A stretch of DNA of 64,000 nt from JAMQPK01 sp035937795. GTDB taxonomy: Bacteria > Acidobacteriota > Vicinamibacteria > Vicinamibacterales > JAMQPK01. The position numbers and the translations under genes are program-made. Of this stretch, positions 31,075 to 39,685 are shown piece by piece. The DNA lies in contig DASZHO010000046.1 in the NCBI GenBank assembly GCA_035937795.1, positions 1 to 64,000 on the forward strand, written 5' to 3'. Below the pieces are notes generated by a model. The model had not been told where the DNA came from, did no database searches, and worked only from the letters and a program-made list of their open reading frames with translations. Every line of letters starts with the position of its first letter. Positions within the stretch are counted from its first letter, which is position 1.

Positions 31075-32007
31075 ATGAGGCAACAGTCAGTCGAGCCGCT
31101 GACAATCGACGAACGGCTCCTCGAACGCATCCATCGTCAGGCGAAAGCCGAGCGATGGCGCGTGCGGAAGGATGGCTTCGCTCGCGCACTCGAATCGAGC
31201 GCCCAACGCGCGTTTGCCGGACGAAGTCCGACTTCGCGAGAGCTCGAGGGATACCTTGGCTCCCTTCACCTCGAAGATCTTGCGCTCGCCTGTGCGTGCG
31301 CGGCCGGCGACGATGAGGCGTGGGAGCACTTTGTCCTCGAGCAGCGGCCTCTGCTCTATCGTGCGGCCGACGCGCTCGATCCGAGCGGCGGATCCCGGGA
31401 CCTCGCGGACTCCTTGTATGCGGAGCTCTTCGGCCTTCGCTCCAGCGACGGCGAGCGGCAATCGCTGTTTCGCTATTTTCATGGGCGCAGCAGCTTGACG
31501 ACGTGGCTGCGTGCGGTGCTGGCGCAAAGGCACGTGGACCGGTTGCGGATCGGTCGCCGCCTGGAGCCACTACCAGACGACGACTCGGCACTTGCTCTTC
31601 AGGCTCCTGCACGAGCGATCGAACCGGAGCGGGATCGCTATCTAGGACTCATGAAAGACGCGATGACGCGCGCCCTGGCCGGGCTGCCCGCGCGCGATCG
31701 GCTTCGTCTGGCCTGCTACTATGCCCAGGAGCTCACACTCGCAGAAACGGGAAAAATCCTCGGCGAGCACGAGGCCACCGCATCGCGGGCGCTTGCCCGT
31801 ACGCGCCTGGCGATCAGGCGCGCGGTGGAACATGACCTTCGCGAGAAGGCCGGATTGACCGGCGCCGAGATCGCCCGGTGTTTCGAATCGATCGCCGAAG
31901 ACGCCGGTCCCCTCAGCGTGCACGAAATGCTCGATACTGATGCCGGAGACTCCAAGTGCAAGGAATCCCGGCCGAATCGTTCTATGGATAAGAGGAACGC
32001 GCCGTGA
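31075..32007 (+). CDS. sigma-70-family RNA polymerase sigma factor (ECF-like)
   Basis: About 310 residues, longer than a usual ECF sigma factor (about 180-200). A region-2-like core contains ALACACAAGDDEAWEHFVLE, SLTTWLRAVLAQRHVDRLR. Region 4 contains LAGLPARDRLRLACYYAQEL, LTLAETGKILGEHEATASRA, LARTRLAIRRAVE. The N-terminal 60 residues and the C-terminal 50 are extensions. Region 4 gives DNA -35 contact, and the adjoining gene encodes a zinc anti-sigma factor overlapping by GTGA, the standard sigma/anti-sigma layout. The start ATG 31075 is chosen because upstream codons lie in the intergenic tail. Target genes probably include the DUF4139 gene downstream. Confidence 0.8.
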   Translation: MRQQSVEPLTIDERLLERIHRQAKAERWRVRKDGFARALESSAQRAFAGRSPTSRELEGYLGSLHLEDLALACACAAGDDEAWEHFVLEQRPLLYRAADALDPSGGSRDLADSLYAELFGLRSSDGERQSLFRYFHGRSSLTTWLRAVLAQRHVDRLRIGRRLEPLPDDDSALALQAPARAIEPERDRYLGLMKDAMTRALAGLPARDRLRLACYYAQELTLAETGKILGEHEATASRALARTRLAIRRAVEHDLREKAGLTGAEIARCFESIAEDAGPLSVHEMLDTDAGDSKCKESRPNRSMDKRNAP

Positions 32008-33212
32008 ACAGCTCGCGTGAACGGGACCGGTCGATCGAGCGGTTGCTTCGACAGTCGCTCAAGACGCCCCAGAATGGCGGCGTGACGGATTCGTGTCTCG
32101 ACGCCGAAACGCTGGCGGCCCTGCTCGACGGCGGATTATCGGGCGCGGCACTCCAGATGGCGGAGTCCCATCTCGGGGACTGCGCCCGGTGCCAAAGCCT
32201 CGCGGGCGCCCTCGCGCGGATCGATTCAGCTGTTCCGGACGGGCAGCCCAAGCGCGGCGCGCGGAGCTGGCTCGCGTGGGTCGTGCCGCTGACGGCAGTC
32301 GCGGCCGCCGTCGCGGTCTGGGTGGCCGTTCCGCATCACAGCGCCCCGTTGTCGCAGTCGACTCAACTCGAGAGCCGGACCGCTGAAACGCCGGCGCTCC
32401 AGCCGGCCGCGCCTGCCGGCCGTTCCGAAACAGCTGCGGGTGGCAATACAACTGCGGGTGGCAATACAACTCCGGGTGGCAATGACTTCGCGCGCCCGCT
32501 CGGCGTCGGTGCTCCAGCGTCTGCCGCGAAGGCGCAGACCGATGCCGCAACCGAATCCCGGCAGGCCGCGGAGCCGGTCGAGGCCGACAAGCTTACCGAA
32601 CAGTCGGCCTTGTCCAAATCAAGTCCTTCGTCTGCGGCGGAGGCGCAAATTGGAGCGCCGGCCACTGCTGGGGCCAGCGCCGCGCCCGCCGGCTTCGCCG
32701 GGGCTCGTGCCGTCGCGGCGCCCGCTCAAGCCCCGGCACCTCCTGGGACAGCCGTCGGTGGCGTCGGTGGCGCGGTCGGTGGCGCGGCACCTCGAGCTTC
32801 TGCGAACGCGTTGGACGCGGAGCGCTCGACCGCGCGTCGTGCTGAGGTTGCCGCAATCGAGATCACCTCACCCGACCCGATGGTTCGCTGGCGCATCGCT
32901 GGACCCACCGTGCAGCGCTCCACGGACGGCGGTGCGGGCTGGGAAACCCAATCGACCGGGACCGTGGCTGGCCTGACGGCCGGCGCGGCGCCCTCGCCGC
33001 TGGTGTGCTGGGTGGTCGGCCGCGGTGGCGTGGTGCTGCTATCGACCGACGGCCGCAGTTGGCGGCGCGTGGCGTTTCCGGAAGCGACAGATCTGTCAAC
33101 CGTCCGCGCCAGAGACGCTCGCGCCGCGGCGGTCTCGACCGCCGACGGCCGAACGTTCAGCACGACCGACGCCGGCGTCACGTGGGTTGCCCGTCCGCTG
33201 CAAGATTTCTGA
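32004..33212 (+). CDS. anti-sigma factor with zinc-finger, membrane helix and C-terminal BNR/YCF48-like module
   Basis: A 402-residue protein. A zf-HC2/ZAS domain is near the N-terminus, with His56, Cys60 and Cys63 in HLGDCARC (H-x3-C-x2-C). One membrane helix follows (about 88-107, LAWVVPLTAVAAAVAVWVAV), then 150 residues of low-complexity Ala/Pro/Gly linker that includes a tandem repeat. The outside C-terminal domain carries three BNR-like Asp-box motifs: STDGGAGWE, STDGRSWRR and TTDAGVTWVA. Known anti-sigma factors with this finger hold the sigma factor until a signal arrives; the extracytoplasmic part is the sensor. GTG 32004 overlaps the sigma stop. Confidence 0.85.
   Translation: MNSSRERDRSIERLLRQSLKTPQNGGVTDSCLDAETLAALLDGGLSGAALQMAESHLGDCARCQSLAGALARIDSAVPDGQPKRGARSWLAWVVPLTAVAAAVAVWVAVPHHSAPLSQSTQLESRTAETPALQPAAPAGRSETAAGGNTTAGGNTTPGGNDFARPLGVGAPASAAKAQTDAATESRQAAEPVEADKLTEQSALSKSSPSSAAEAQIGAPATAGASAAPAGFAGARAVAAPAQAPAPPGTAVGGVGGAVGGAAPRASANALDAERSTARRAEVAAIEITSPDPMVRWRIAGPTVQRSTDGGAGWETQSTGTVAGLTAGAAPSPLVCWVVGRGGVVLLSTDGRSWRRVAFPEATDLSTVRARDARAAAVSTADGRTFSTTDAGVTWVARPLQDF
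32433..32486 (+). repeat. 18-base tandem repeat inside the anti-sigma linker
   Basis: Three copies of an 18-base unit, CTGCGGGTGGCAATACA-type, at 32433, 32451 and 32469. The first two differ at one position and the third is more diverged. They encode Gly-Gly-Asn-Thr-rich residues in the disordered linker between membrane helix and sensor module, so copy-number change would stretch or shrink the linker in frame. Confidence 0.8.
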
Positions 33213-33295
33213 CCGGCTCCGTTCTAAGGACACGGGCCCTCGGCGACCGCAATCCGGCGGCGCGGCCGGGCCCGGCATCCGAAAGGAGCCGTTCC

Positions 33296-34765
33296 ATGTC
33301 ACCACGCTTCTGGTTCGCGGCGCTCGGGCTTGGCATCGCCGCCAGTCTCCCTCTCCATCGCACGGCGTTCTCGCCGGTTGTGCGCGCGGCAGCGCAGGAG
33401 GCCGCGACGACCACGCTCGACGATCAGGCCGAGCTGGCCGTCACTGTCTACAACTCGGATATCGCGCTCGTGCGCGACGTGCGCAATCTCCAACTTGCGC
33501 GCGGTACGTCCGATCTGCATTTCATGGACATCGCCGCCACCGTGAACCCGGCGACCGTGCATTTCCGGTCGCTCACCGAACCGTCGCGCGTGAGGGTCCT
33601 CGAGCAGAACTACGAGTACGACCTGCTCGAGCCCGAAAAGCTTCTGCGGAAGTACGTCGGCCGCGACGTGACCCTCGTCCGAACCCGCCGCGATCTGAAT
33701 ACGACCCGGGACGAAGAAGTGAAGGCGCACCTGCTCAGCTACAACAACGCGCCGGTCTGGCAGATCGACGGCGAGATCGTCACCGGCATGCAGGCCGATC
33801 ACATCAGGTTTCCGGAGTTGCCCGGCAATCTGTACTCGCGGCCGACGCTCATCTGGACGCTCGACAACAGCGGTGGCGCGCGGCATCGCGTTGAAGCGTC
33901 GTACTTGGCCGGGAAGCTGTCGTGGAACGCTGACTATGTGCTCACGGTGGGGCGCGATGACAAGACGGCCGATATCGACGGCTGGGTGACGGTGACCAAC
34001 GGCAGCGGGACTTCCTTCAATAACGCCAAATTGCAACTGGTGGCCGGTGACCTCAACCGCGTGCGGCAGGTCTTCGGCAGGATGGAACTCGATGCCGTGG
34101 AGAAGAGTGCGGTGGCGGGCGCGGTTCCGGCGATGTCGCAAGAGGCATTCTCCGACTACCACCTCTACTCGCTGGCTCGCAAGACGACGATCAGCAACAA
34201 CGAGACCAAGCAGGTGAGCATGCTCGGCGCGACCGCCTTCCCCGTGCAGAAGCGTTACGTCGTCGAGGGACAGAACTTCTATTACCACAACGCCCAGCAC
34301 CCGGGCGCGCCCATCAAGAACGTCGTGCAGGTGTACTACCAGTTCAAGAACGAAGAGAAGGCCGGGCTTGGCATGCCGATGCCGGCCGGAAATGTCCGCG
34401 TCTACCAGTCCGACTCCACAGGCGGCGTGCAGTTCGTCGGCGAAGATCGGATCGATCACACGCCGAAAGACGAAGCGATCAATCTCAAGATCGGCAACGC
34501 GTTTGACGTCGTCTGTGAGCGGAAGCAGACAGACTTCGAAAAGATCGCCGGCAGCACCTACGAGGTCGAGTACGAGATCACGCTGCGCAACCACAAGGCT
34601 CTGCCGGTGACCGTCGAGGTCAACGAGCCGCTTGGCGGCACCTGGCGCATGCTGCAGTCGTCACACACGTGGACCAAAACGGCGGCGTGGGCGGCACAGT
34701 TCATGGTGCCGGTGAACCCGGATGGAACGGCTGTATTGAAATACAGGGTGCGGGTGACGTATTAG
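33296..34765 (+). CDS. secreted DUF4139 protein
   Basis: A 489-residue exported protein with a signal sequence (about 1-34, ending VVRAAAQ). The N-terminal part (LAVTVYNSDIALVRDVRNL; MDIAATVNPATVHFRSLT) and the C-terminal part (VEYEITLRNHKALPVTVEV; MVPVNPDGTAVLKYRVRVTY) are typical of the DUF4139 family of mixed-beta envelope proteins. Function is unknown; members are widespread in Acidobacteria and often annotated only as hypothetical. The start ATG 33296 has AAGGAG at 33283-33288. It is 83 bases after the anti-sigma gene and co-directional, so it is a likely target of that sigma factor or part of the same operon. Confidence 0.87.
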   Translation: MSPRFWFAALGLGIAASLPLHRTAFSPVVRAAAQEAATTTLDDQAELAVTVYNSDIALVRDVRNLQLARGTSDLHFMDIAATVNPATVHFRSLTEPSRVRVLEQNYEYDLLEPEKLLRKYVGRDVTLVRTRRDLNTTRDEEVKAHLLSYNNAPVWQIDGEIVTGMQADHIRFPELPGNLYSRPTLIWTLDNSGGARHRVEASYLAGKLSWNADYVLTVGRDDKTADIDGWVTVTNGSGTSFNNAKLQLVAGDLNRVRQVFGRMELDAVEKSAVAGAVPAMSQEAFSDYHLYSLARKTTISNNETKQVSMLGATAFPVQKRYVVEGQNFYYHNAQHPGAPIKNVVQVYYQFKNEEKAGLGMPMPAGNVRVYQSDSTGGVQFVGEDRIDHTPKDEAINLKIGNAFDVVCERKQTDFEKIAGSTYEVEYEITLRNHKALPVTVEVNEPLGGTWRMLQSSHTWTKTAAWAAQFMVPVNPDGTAVLKYRVRVTY

Positions 34766-34829
34766 CAAAGCTGGCGGCCTCGAATTGTCGCGCGAGCAAC
34801 GCGCGCCGGCTCAGCGCGCGAGGGCTTCG

Positions 34830-36020
34830 TTACCCGCCGACCGGTAGGAACACGATGCACACGGGCGCGCCGATGTCGCTGACGGTTTGAGCCGGCATCA
34901 TGCGGCCTGTCTTGGCATCTACACGAAAGACGACGATGGAATTCGAGTTCTGGTTGGCGGCAAACAGAAAATTGCCCGAGGGATCGAGGGTGAAATATCG
35001 GGGCGTTTGTCCGTTGGTGGCTGCGTGTCCCAAGGGGGTGAGTTTTCCGGTTGTCTCATCGATCGAAAAGATCGCGATGCTGTCGTGCCCCCGGTTGGAG
35101 ACGTACAGGAATCGTCCCGCGGGATCGATTTGAATTTCGGCCGTCGAGCTCGTACCCTGGAACCCCGAAGGCAACGTGGAAATCGTCTGGAGCTCCTGCA
35201 GGCTTCCCCGGCCTGCGTCCCAGGCAAAGGCGGAAACCGTCGAGGCCATCTCGCCGTTGACGTACACATATTTCGCGTTCGGATGGAATGCGAGATGGCG
35301 CGGGCCTGAGCCGCCGCGTATTTTCGCGAATGGCGGCGAGTTCGGGCTCAGCGTGCCTTTGACGGGATCGAAGCGATACACGATCACCTGATCCAGCCCG
35401 AGATCCGCCGTGAGCACGAACCGGTTGTCGGGCGACGGCGCCGCGAAGTGCGCGTGAGGACCGGTCTGGCGAACCGGATCGACGCTCGTTCCGCGGTGCT
35501 GATCGAATCCCGTTGCTTCCCCCAGACGGCCGTCCGGGAGAATCGGCAGCGCGGCGACGCTGCCGCTGCCGTAATTGGCGACGAACACCGTCTTGCCTGT
35601 TTTGTCGATCGAAACATGGCAGGGGCCTTCGCCACGTGACGACACTTTGTTCAGGAACCTGAGCGCTCCTGTCTTCGGGTCGATAGCAAAGGCGCTGACG
35701 CTGTTGTTTTTGCCTGGCCCGTCGCCGGTTTCGTGTTCGTTCGCGGCAAACAGATAGCGGCCGCTCGGATGCACGGCCAGAAAGGACGGACTCGGTGTCT
35801 CCGCAGCAAGCCCGATCGGCGTCAGCTTCCCGGCGGCCGGCTGGAAACGGTACGCGTAAATGCCCTTGCTGGCCGCCTGAGTGTAGGTGCCGACATAGAC
35901 GAAGTACTCCCGGGCAGGGGTCTGTGCCCTCGCGGGCGACATCAGCCAGCCCGTTGAGGCCAGGCCGGTCAGCCCGGTGACGACTATCCACGCGCGAAGA
36001 CTTCGAACCGATTGCGCCAT
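34830..36020 (-). CDS. lactonase-family seven-bladed beta-propeller, exported
   Basis: A 396-residue protein with a signal peptide (about 9-33, ending SPARAQ). The lactonase/YbhE repeats are plain: EYFVYVGTYTQAASKGIYAY, PSFLAVHPSGRYLFAANEHE, FDQHRGTSVDPVRQTGPHAH, FHPNAKYVYVNGEMASTVSA, SFLYVSNRGHDSI-type blades. This is the 6-phosphogluconolactonase (Pgl)-type fold. Because it is exported, a phosphogluconate role is unlikely; a periplasmic sugar-lactone or other lactone substrate fits better. The start ATG 36020 is chosen because the signal peptide begins there; the open frame upstream runs through short repeats and is not coding. Confidence 0.9.
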   Translation of the reverse strand: MAQSVRSLRAWIVVTGLTGLASTGWLMSPARAQTPAREYFVYVGTYTQAASKGIYAYRFQPAAGKLTPIGLAAETPSPSFLAVHPSGRYLFAANEHETGDGPGKNNSVSAFAIDPKTGALRFLNKVSSRGEGPCHVSIDKTGKTVFVANYGSGSVAALPILPDGRLGEATGFDQHRGTSVDPVRQTGPHAHFAAPSPDNRFVLTADLGLDQVIVYRFDPVKGTLSPNSPPFAKIRGGSGPRHLAFHPNAKYVYVNGEMASTVSAFAWDAGRGSLQELQTISTLPSGFQGTSSTAEIQIDPAGRFLYVSNRGHDSIAIFSIDETTGKLTPLGHAATNGQTPRYFTLDPSGNFLFAANQNSNSIVVFRVDAKTGRMMPAQTVSDIGAPVCIVFLPVGG

Positions 36021-36060
36021 CGGTGGACCATACGCCCAGGGCAACCGTCGAGTCAACCGC

Positions 36061-36132
36061 GGAAAGCCGATGTGGAAAGCCGATGTGGAAAGCCGATGGC
36101 GCGGAAAGCCGATGGCCGCCGAAAGCCGATGG
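36061..36132. repeat. cluster of GGAAAGCCGATG short repeats
   Basis: Five copies of a 12-13-base unit, GGAAAGCCGATG(T/G), starting at 36061, 36074, 36087, 36103 and 36121 (the last lacks one G). The first three are perfect head-to-tail at a 13-base period, then 3- and 5-base interruptions separate the others. They lie between the divergent lactonase and cytochrome genes, where promoters should be. Spacers are far too short for CRISPR. Confidence 0.9.
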
Positions 36133-36170
36133 CTTGCAGTGCGCGTGGCCGCCGGTGAAGAATACGCACC

Positions 36171-37391
36171 GTGGGAAAGCGCTATCTCGGTGCCCTCGTG
36201 CTCGGTGTGGCCTGCTTTGCGCTGGGAGCGGCGTTCCAGAGGTTCTACGACACACGCAGAGCCGCCGCCGCGGAGGCGGCGCGGACGATCAAGCCGCCGC
36301 CGGAGCCCGGCAACAACAACGGCGCGGTGAACCCGGCACCCATCCAGTTCGATCACGAGCCCCTGTGGGCCTACGGCTTCGACACGCGTCCGGCGCCCGG
36401 CGAAAAGGCGCAGCCTCAGGCTCCGCCGAACAGAAACCTGCGCCCGAACGAAGATCCCGTCGAGCAAACGCGGGCCCGGCATGTGGACGGGAGCAGAGCC
36501 GCCTATTCGCTGGTGGACGTGCGCGACGGACAAAATGTGATCGACTGGTTTCCGGGCGATCACCCCGCCATGCCGGACGTGGTGGCGCACGGCCCGGCCC
36601 GCCTGGGTGCGGCCACGCGCGGGTGCGCCTCGTGCCACCTTCCCAACGGGAAAGGCCGCCCCGAAAATGCGCAGCCGGGCGGGCTGCCCCTCGCCTATTT
36701 CATGCGCCAGATCCAGGACTTTCGCAACGGGCTGCGGCACACCGCCGATCCGAGGAAGCCGAACACGAACACGATGATCGATCTCGCGAAAGCGATGACA
36801 GACGAAGAGGTCAAGGCCGCGGCGGAATACTTCGCGGCCATCAGGTACACGCCGTGGATCCGCGTGGCGGAAACGGAACTGGTTCCGAAAACGAAGATTT
36901 CGGGAAACTTGTTTCTTCCGATCGAGCAGGCCCCTTGGTCAAAGACCGAACCGATCGCCGGGCGGATCATCGAGATGCCCGAGAACGTGGAGCAGGCCGA
37001 GACGCTGCGCAATCCGCACTCGGGGTTTGTCGCCTACGTGCCGGTGGGCGCGATCAAGAAGGGCCAGGACCTCGTCACGACCGGAGGCATGAGGGTGGTC
37101 GGGAACGAGATCGTGCAGGGAAAGACGACGCCGTGCGTGACGTGCCACGGGTTGGATTTGATGGGTGTGGCCGACGTGCCGCCCATCGCAGGCCGTTCCC
37201 CGAGCTACATCGTGCGGCAGGTGTGGGACATCCAGCAAGGCACACGAAACGGCGCCGCGGTGCAGTTGATGAAGATGGCGGTCGCGAAGCTCAACGAAGA
37301 CGACCTCGTCAATATTGCGGCGTACGTGTCGTCCCGCGTGCCTCCACGAGCGCATGTTCCCGAAAAGCGGAGCGCCGGGCTCCTGCGCTAG
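36171..37391 (+). CDS. exported dihaem cytochrome c
   Basis: A 406-residue protein with an N-terminal anchor or signal (about 5-22, LGALVLGVACFALGAAF) and two haem c sites: CASCH at 152-156 (ATRGCASCHLPNG) and CVTCH at 322-326 (TTPCVTCHGLDL). Each is followed by a cytochrome c class I fold with candidate Met ligands downstream. It would carry electrons in the periplasm, possibly for a quinoprotein or oxidase. The start is GTG 36171 after GGTGAAG. The kinase-like gene begins 8 bases past its stop, so the two are probably cotranscribed. Confidence 0.87.
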   Translation: MGKRYLGALVLGVACFALGAAFQRFYDTRRAAAAEAARTIKPPPEPGNNNGAVNPAPIQFDHEPLWAYGFDTRPAPGEKAQPQAPPNRNLRPNEDPVEQTRARHVDGSRAAYSLVDVRDGQNVIDWFPGDHPAMPDVVAHGPARLGAATRGCASCHLPNGKGRPENAQPGGLPLAYFMRQIQDFRNGLRHTADPRKPNTNTMIDLAKAMTDEEVKAAAEYFAAIRYTPWIRVAETELVPKTKISGNLFLPIEQAPWSKTEPIAGRIIEMPENVEQAETLRNPHSGFVAYVPVGAIKKGQDLVTTGGMRVVGNEIVQGKTTPCVTCHGLDLMGVADVPPIAGRSPSYIVRQVWDIQQGTRNGAAVQLMKMAVAKLNEDDLVNIAAYVSSRVPPRAHVPEKRSAGLLR

Positions 37392-37399
37392 GGCATTTC

Positions 37400-38023
37400 A
37401 TGCGCATCGCGATCGTTGGCGCGCCAGGGATCGGGAAAAGTACGCTCCTGCGGCAACTCGGCGATCTCTACCACAACGGATCCTACGGAGAGGGCGAGGA
37501 GGGCGTCTGGGATCCGCGGGTGCTCGAAGACATCGGCGCGGGCCGCAATCCGGTTGGCGTGACGGCCTACTTCGGCTGTCTCTACGATGCAAACTATCGG
37601 GATGCCGCCCGTCACGACGGCCAGGACAAAGTCATTTTCTTTGAAGGCGCCCGCATCACGCTGGAAGCGCACATCGCGGAATACCCGCCTCAGTACCACG
37701 CCGAGCTCCGCAAGGTGATCGCGATTGGCGACACGTGGAATCCCGACAAGACCATCGTGCTGACGTCGAGCACCGACACGATCGAGAAACACATCAAGCA
37801 GCGCAACCGGCCGCACGAGAGCGCGGAGAACATGGTGCGGCGGTTCCGTCTGATCGACGGTGAGTTCCGCCGCCTCGCGCCGCGGTATCCGAACACCATT
37901 GTGATCAACCGTGACGGCAGGGAATTCCACAGTCGCGACGGCCTGGTACACATCATCGACGCCGCGAGCCTGCCGGCGTTCCGGGAAATCCCGTATGAAA
38001 GGCGCGACCGCGACGCCGGGTGA
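37400..38023 (+). CDS. deoxynucleoside-kinase-like P-loop protein
   Basis: A 207-residue cytoplasmic protein. It begins MRIAIVGAPGIGKSTLLRQL, with a P-loop at 7-15 (GAPGIGKST). Later motifs are VIFFEGARITLEAHIAEYPP, TWNPDKTIVLTSSTDTIEKH, KQRNRPHESAENMVRRFR and LAPRYPNTIVINRDG. The lid-type basic segment and the overall layout resemble deoxynucleoside kinases (dNK family), which phosphorylate deoxynucleosides for salvage. The classic ERS motif is not seen, so substrate is uncertain. The partner gene encodes a periplasmic cytochrome, an unexpected pairing. The start is ATG 37400. Confidence 0.68.
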   Translation: MRIAIVGAPGIGKSTLLRQLGDLYHNGSYGEGEEGVWDPRVLEDIGAGRNPVGVTAYFGCLYDANYRDAARHDGQDKVIFFEGARITLEAHIAEYPPQYHAELRKVIAIGDTWNPDKTIVLTSSTDTIEKHIKQRNRPHESAENMVRRFRLIDGEFRRLAPRYPNTIVINRDGREFHSRDGLVHIIDAASLPAFREIPYERRDRDAG

Positions 38024-38034
38024 TCGGGGATTCG

Positions 38035-39642
38035 CTACTGGGGTTTCGAGAAGTCGACGTCGAGCTGCACCGGCTTGGAAGTGGCGGTTATCGAGAAACG
38101 GCGCTCGTCGCCGGCCGCATTCTTCACGATGACGATCCGGGTCCCGAGATTGACCTTCCGATTCTGGATCGGCGTCTCGCCGACCGGCGCGCCGTCGATC
38201 GACACCTCAGCCGGCGGCGTTGAGGTGATGCTTATCGTCGTCTGCGGCACGAGGTTCAGCGTGCCGGTTTCCCCCGGCTTGATGTCCACCGTCCTGACTT
38301 CGTCGTAGCCGAACGAGCGATTCTGAAAGCGCAGCTTGTGCGGTCCGGCAGAAATCGTCGTCCGGCCGCGGTCATCGAGCCGAACCGGCTGATTGCCCTC
38401 GCTGATGTCGATGTCAAACGGCGAGAACACCGCCAGCGTGCCGGAGAAAATCGATTCGCTCAATTCGGCGGTCTTTCCGTCCGCAATCGTCACGTTCCGG
38501 CGCACCGAGCCCTCCTGGTTCTCGATCGCGACGTTGTGCGGACCGGCTGACAGCCCTTCAACTGTCAGCGGCGTCTTGCCGCGCAAGACGCCGTCCACGA
38601 GCACGCGCGCGCCGGCGGGGTCCGATTCAACCTGCAGGCTACCTGTCGCCTTCGTCGTCCAGTCCACACGTTCGACAAGATGCTCGCGCGCGCCGACAAC
38701 CAGCTCTTTCGTGCGTGTCATGTCGCCGCTCCGGAACTCGATGACATGCCGGCCTCGAGCAACTTTCGCCGTGAGCGGCGTGGTGCCCACGAGCGCGCCA
38801 TCGATGAAGACCTGGGAACCCGGAGGGCCGGTCTCGAGCGCCACCTCGCCTGAGATGAGATCTGCCTCCAGTTTCGGCCAGTAATTCAGACCGGCCGCGA
38901 CAATCGCTATCAGAACGGCCAGGGCAAGGACGCGCGGCAGCCACCGGACGATCGGGTCGCGCCACTCGCGTGCGGCGGCCGTCGCGTTTGACATCAGCGA
39001 AGGAGCGGGCTCGGCCTCTTCCGCCGGTTCCTCGATGGGCTCAGGCTCGAATGCCGGCTCCGGCCGCCGGGGGGGTGCTGCTGGAGCAGCCGCTACAGGA
39101 CCCGGGGCAGCCGCCGCGCGAACTGGAGCGGGCGGCAAGGGAACTGGAGCGGCCGCGCGAACCGGAGCGGCCGGCACGCGAACTGGAGCCCGCTCGGCCG
39201 CTGTGACAGCGGGCTGGCGCACCCTCTCACTCACCGCCGCGGCGGCCATCCCACCCGTGCGCCGGCCGCGCACCCAGTCTGCAACCGCGCGACCCGCAGC
39301 GATGAGCTGCGTGCGGCCGGGCCCCGAGGCGAGGCACTGGCGGATCAGTTCCGCGAAGCCTCCCGAAGCGTCTGCCGCGAGGTTGCCATCCGACCTGGGT
39401 GCCCGAAACGTCAACGTGCGCACGCCGCCGGGCACGGCGCGCAGGTGCGCAATCAGCTCGGCTTGCCCGTCCTCGGCCTCAGGCGGCAGAAGCACGAGAT
39501 CGGGCAGACGCCGATTGACTGCCGTCATGGCGACGGCGTACGAATCGGCCCCCATGAGCTCGTGGCCGGGCAGCTCGCGTGCCAGGCGCTCGAGCGCTGC
39601 CGTCTGGCGTCCCTGAGGATTAATCGCAAGGATCAGCGCCAT
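38035..39642 (-). CDS. PEGA-domain membrane protein with N-terminal receiver-like region
   Basis: A 535-residue protein. The N-terminal 110 residues (LILAINPQGRQTAALERLAR; PDLVLLPPEAEDGQAELI; RTLTFRAPRSDG) read like a degenerate receiver or pseudo-receiver. Next is an Ala/Pro/Val-rich disordered segment (about 130-230). One membrane helix follows (about 235-265, VLALAVLIAIVAAGLNY). Outside it lie four PEGA-type repeats: GSQVFIDGALVGTTPLTAKV, ARVLVDGVLRGKTPLTVEG, a weaker third, and AEVSIDGAPVGETPIQNR. PEGA domains are usually surface-exposed beta modules. The start ATG 39642 has AGGA upstream. It is divergent from the PilZ coiled-coil gene with only 43 bases between. Confidence 0.8.
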   Translation of the reverse strand: MALILAINPQGRQTAALERLARELPGHELMGADSYAVAMTAVNRRLPDLVLLPPEAEDGQAELIAHLRAVPGGVRTLTFRAPRSDGNLAADASGGFAELIRQCLASGPGRTQLIAAGRAVADWVRGRRTGGMAAAAVSERVRQPAVTAAERAPVRVPAAPVRAAAPVPLPPAPVRAAAAPGPVAAAPAAPPRRPEPAFEPEPIEEPAEEAEPAPSLMSNATAAAREWRDPIVRWLPRVLALAVLIAIVAAGLNYWPKLEADLISGEVALETGPPGSQVFIDGALVGTTPLTAKVARGRHVIEFRSGDMTRTKELVVGAREHLVERVDWTTKATGSLQVESDPAGARVLVDGVLRGKTPLTVEGLSAGPHNVAIENQEGSVRRNVTIADGKTAELSESIFSGTLAVFSPFDIDISEGNQPVRLDDRGRTTISAGPHKLRFQNRSFGYDEVRTVDIKPGETGTLNLVPQTTISITSTPPAEVSIDGAPVGETPIQNRKVNLGTRIVIVKNAAGDERRFSITATSKPVQLDVDFSKPQ

Positions 39643-39685
39643 AGGATTTGTTCCTGAAGAGCGTATAACATTGACGCTGAACAGG

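Noticed and set aside
36061..36132. possible CRISPR array from regular GGAAAGCCGATG units
   Set aside because: Units are 12-13 bases with 0-5-base interruptions and no unique spacers, so it is a short tandem repeat.
36021..36740. N-terminal extension of the lactonase frame and the long plus-strand frame upstream of the kinase-like gene
   Set aside because: The lactonase signal peptide begins at 36020, and the kinase P-loop starts right at 37400; sequence beyond is repeat-derived or antisense to the cytochrome.
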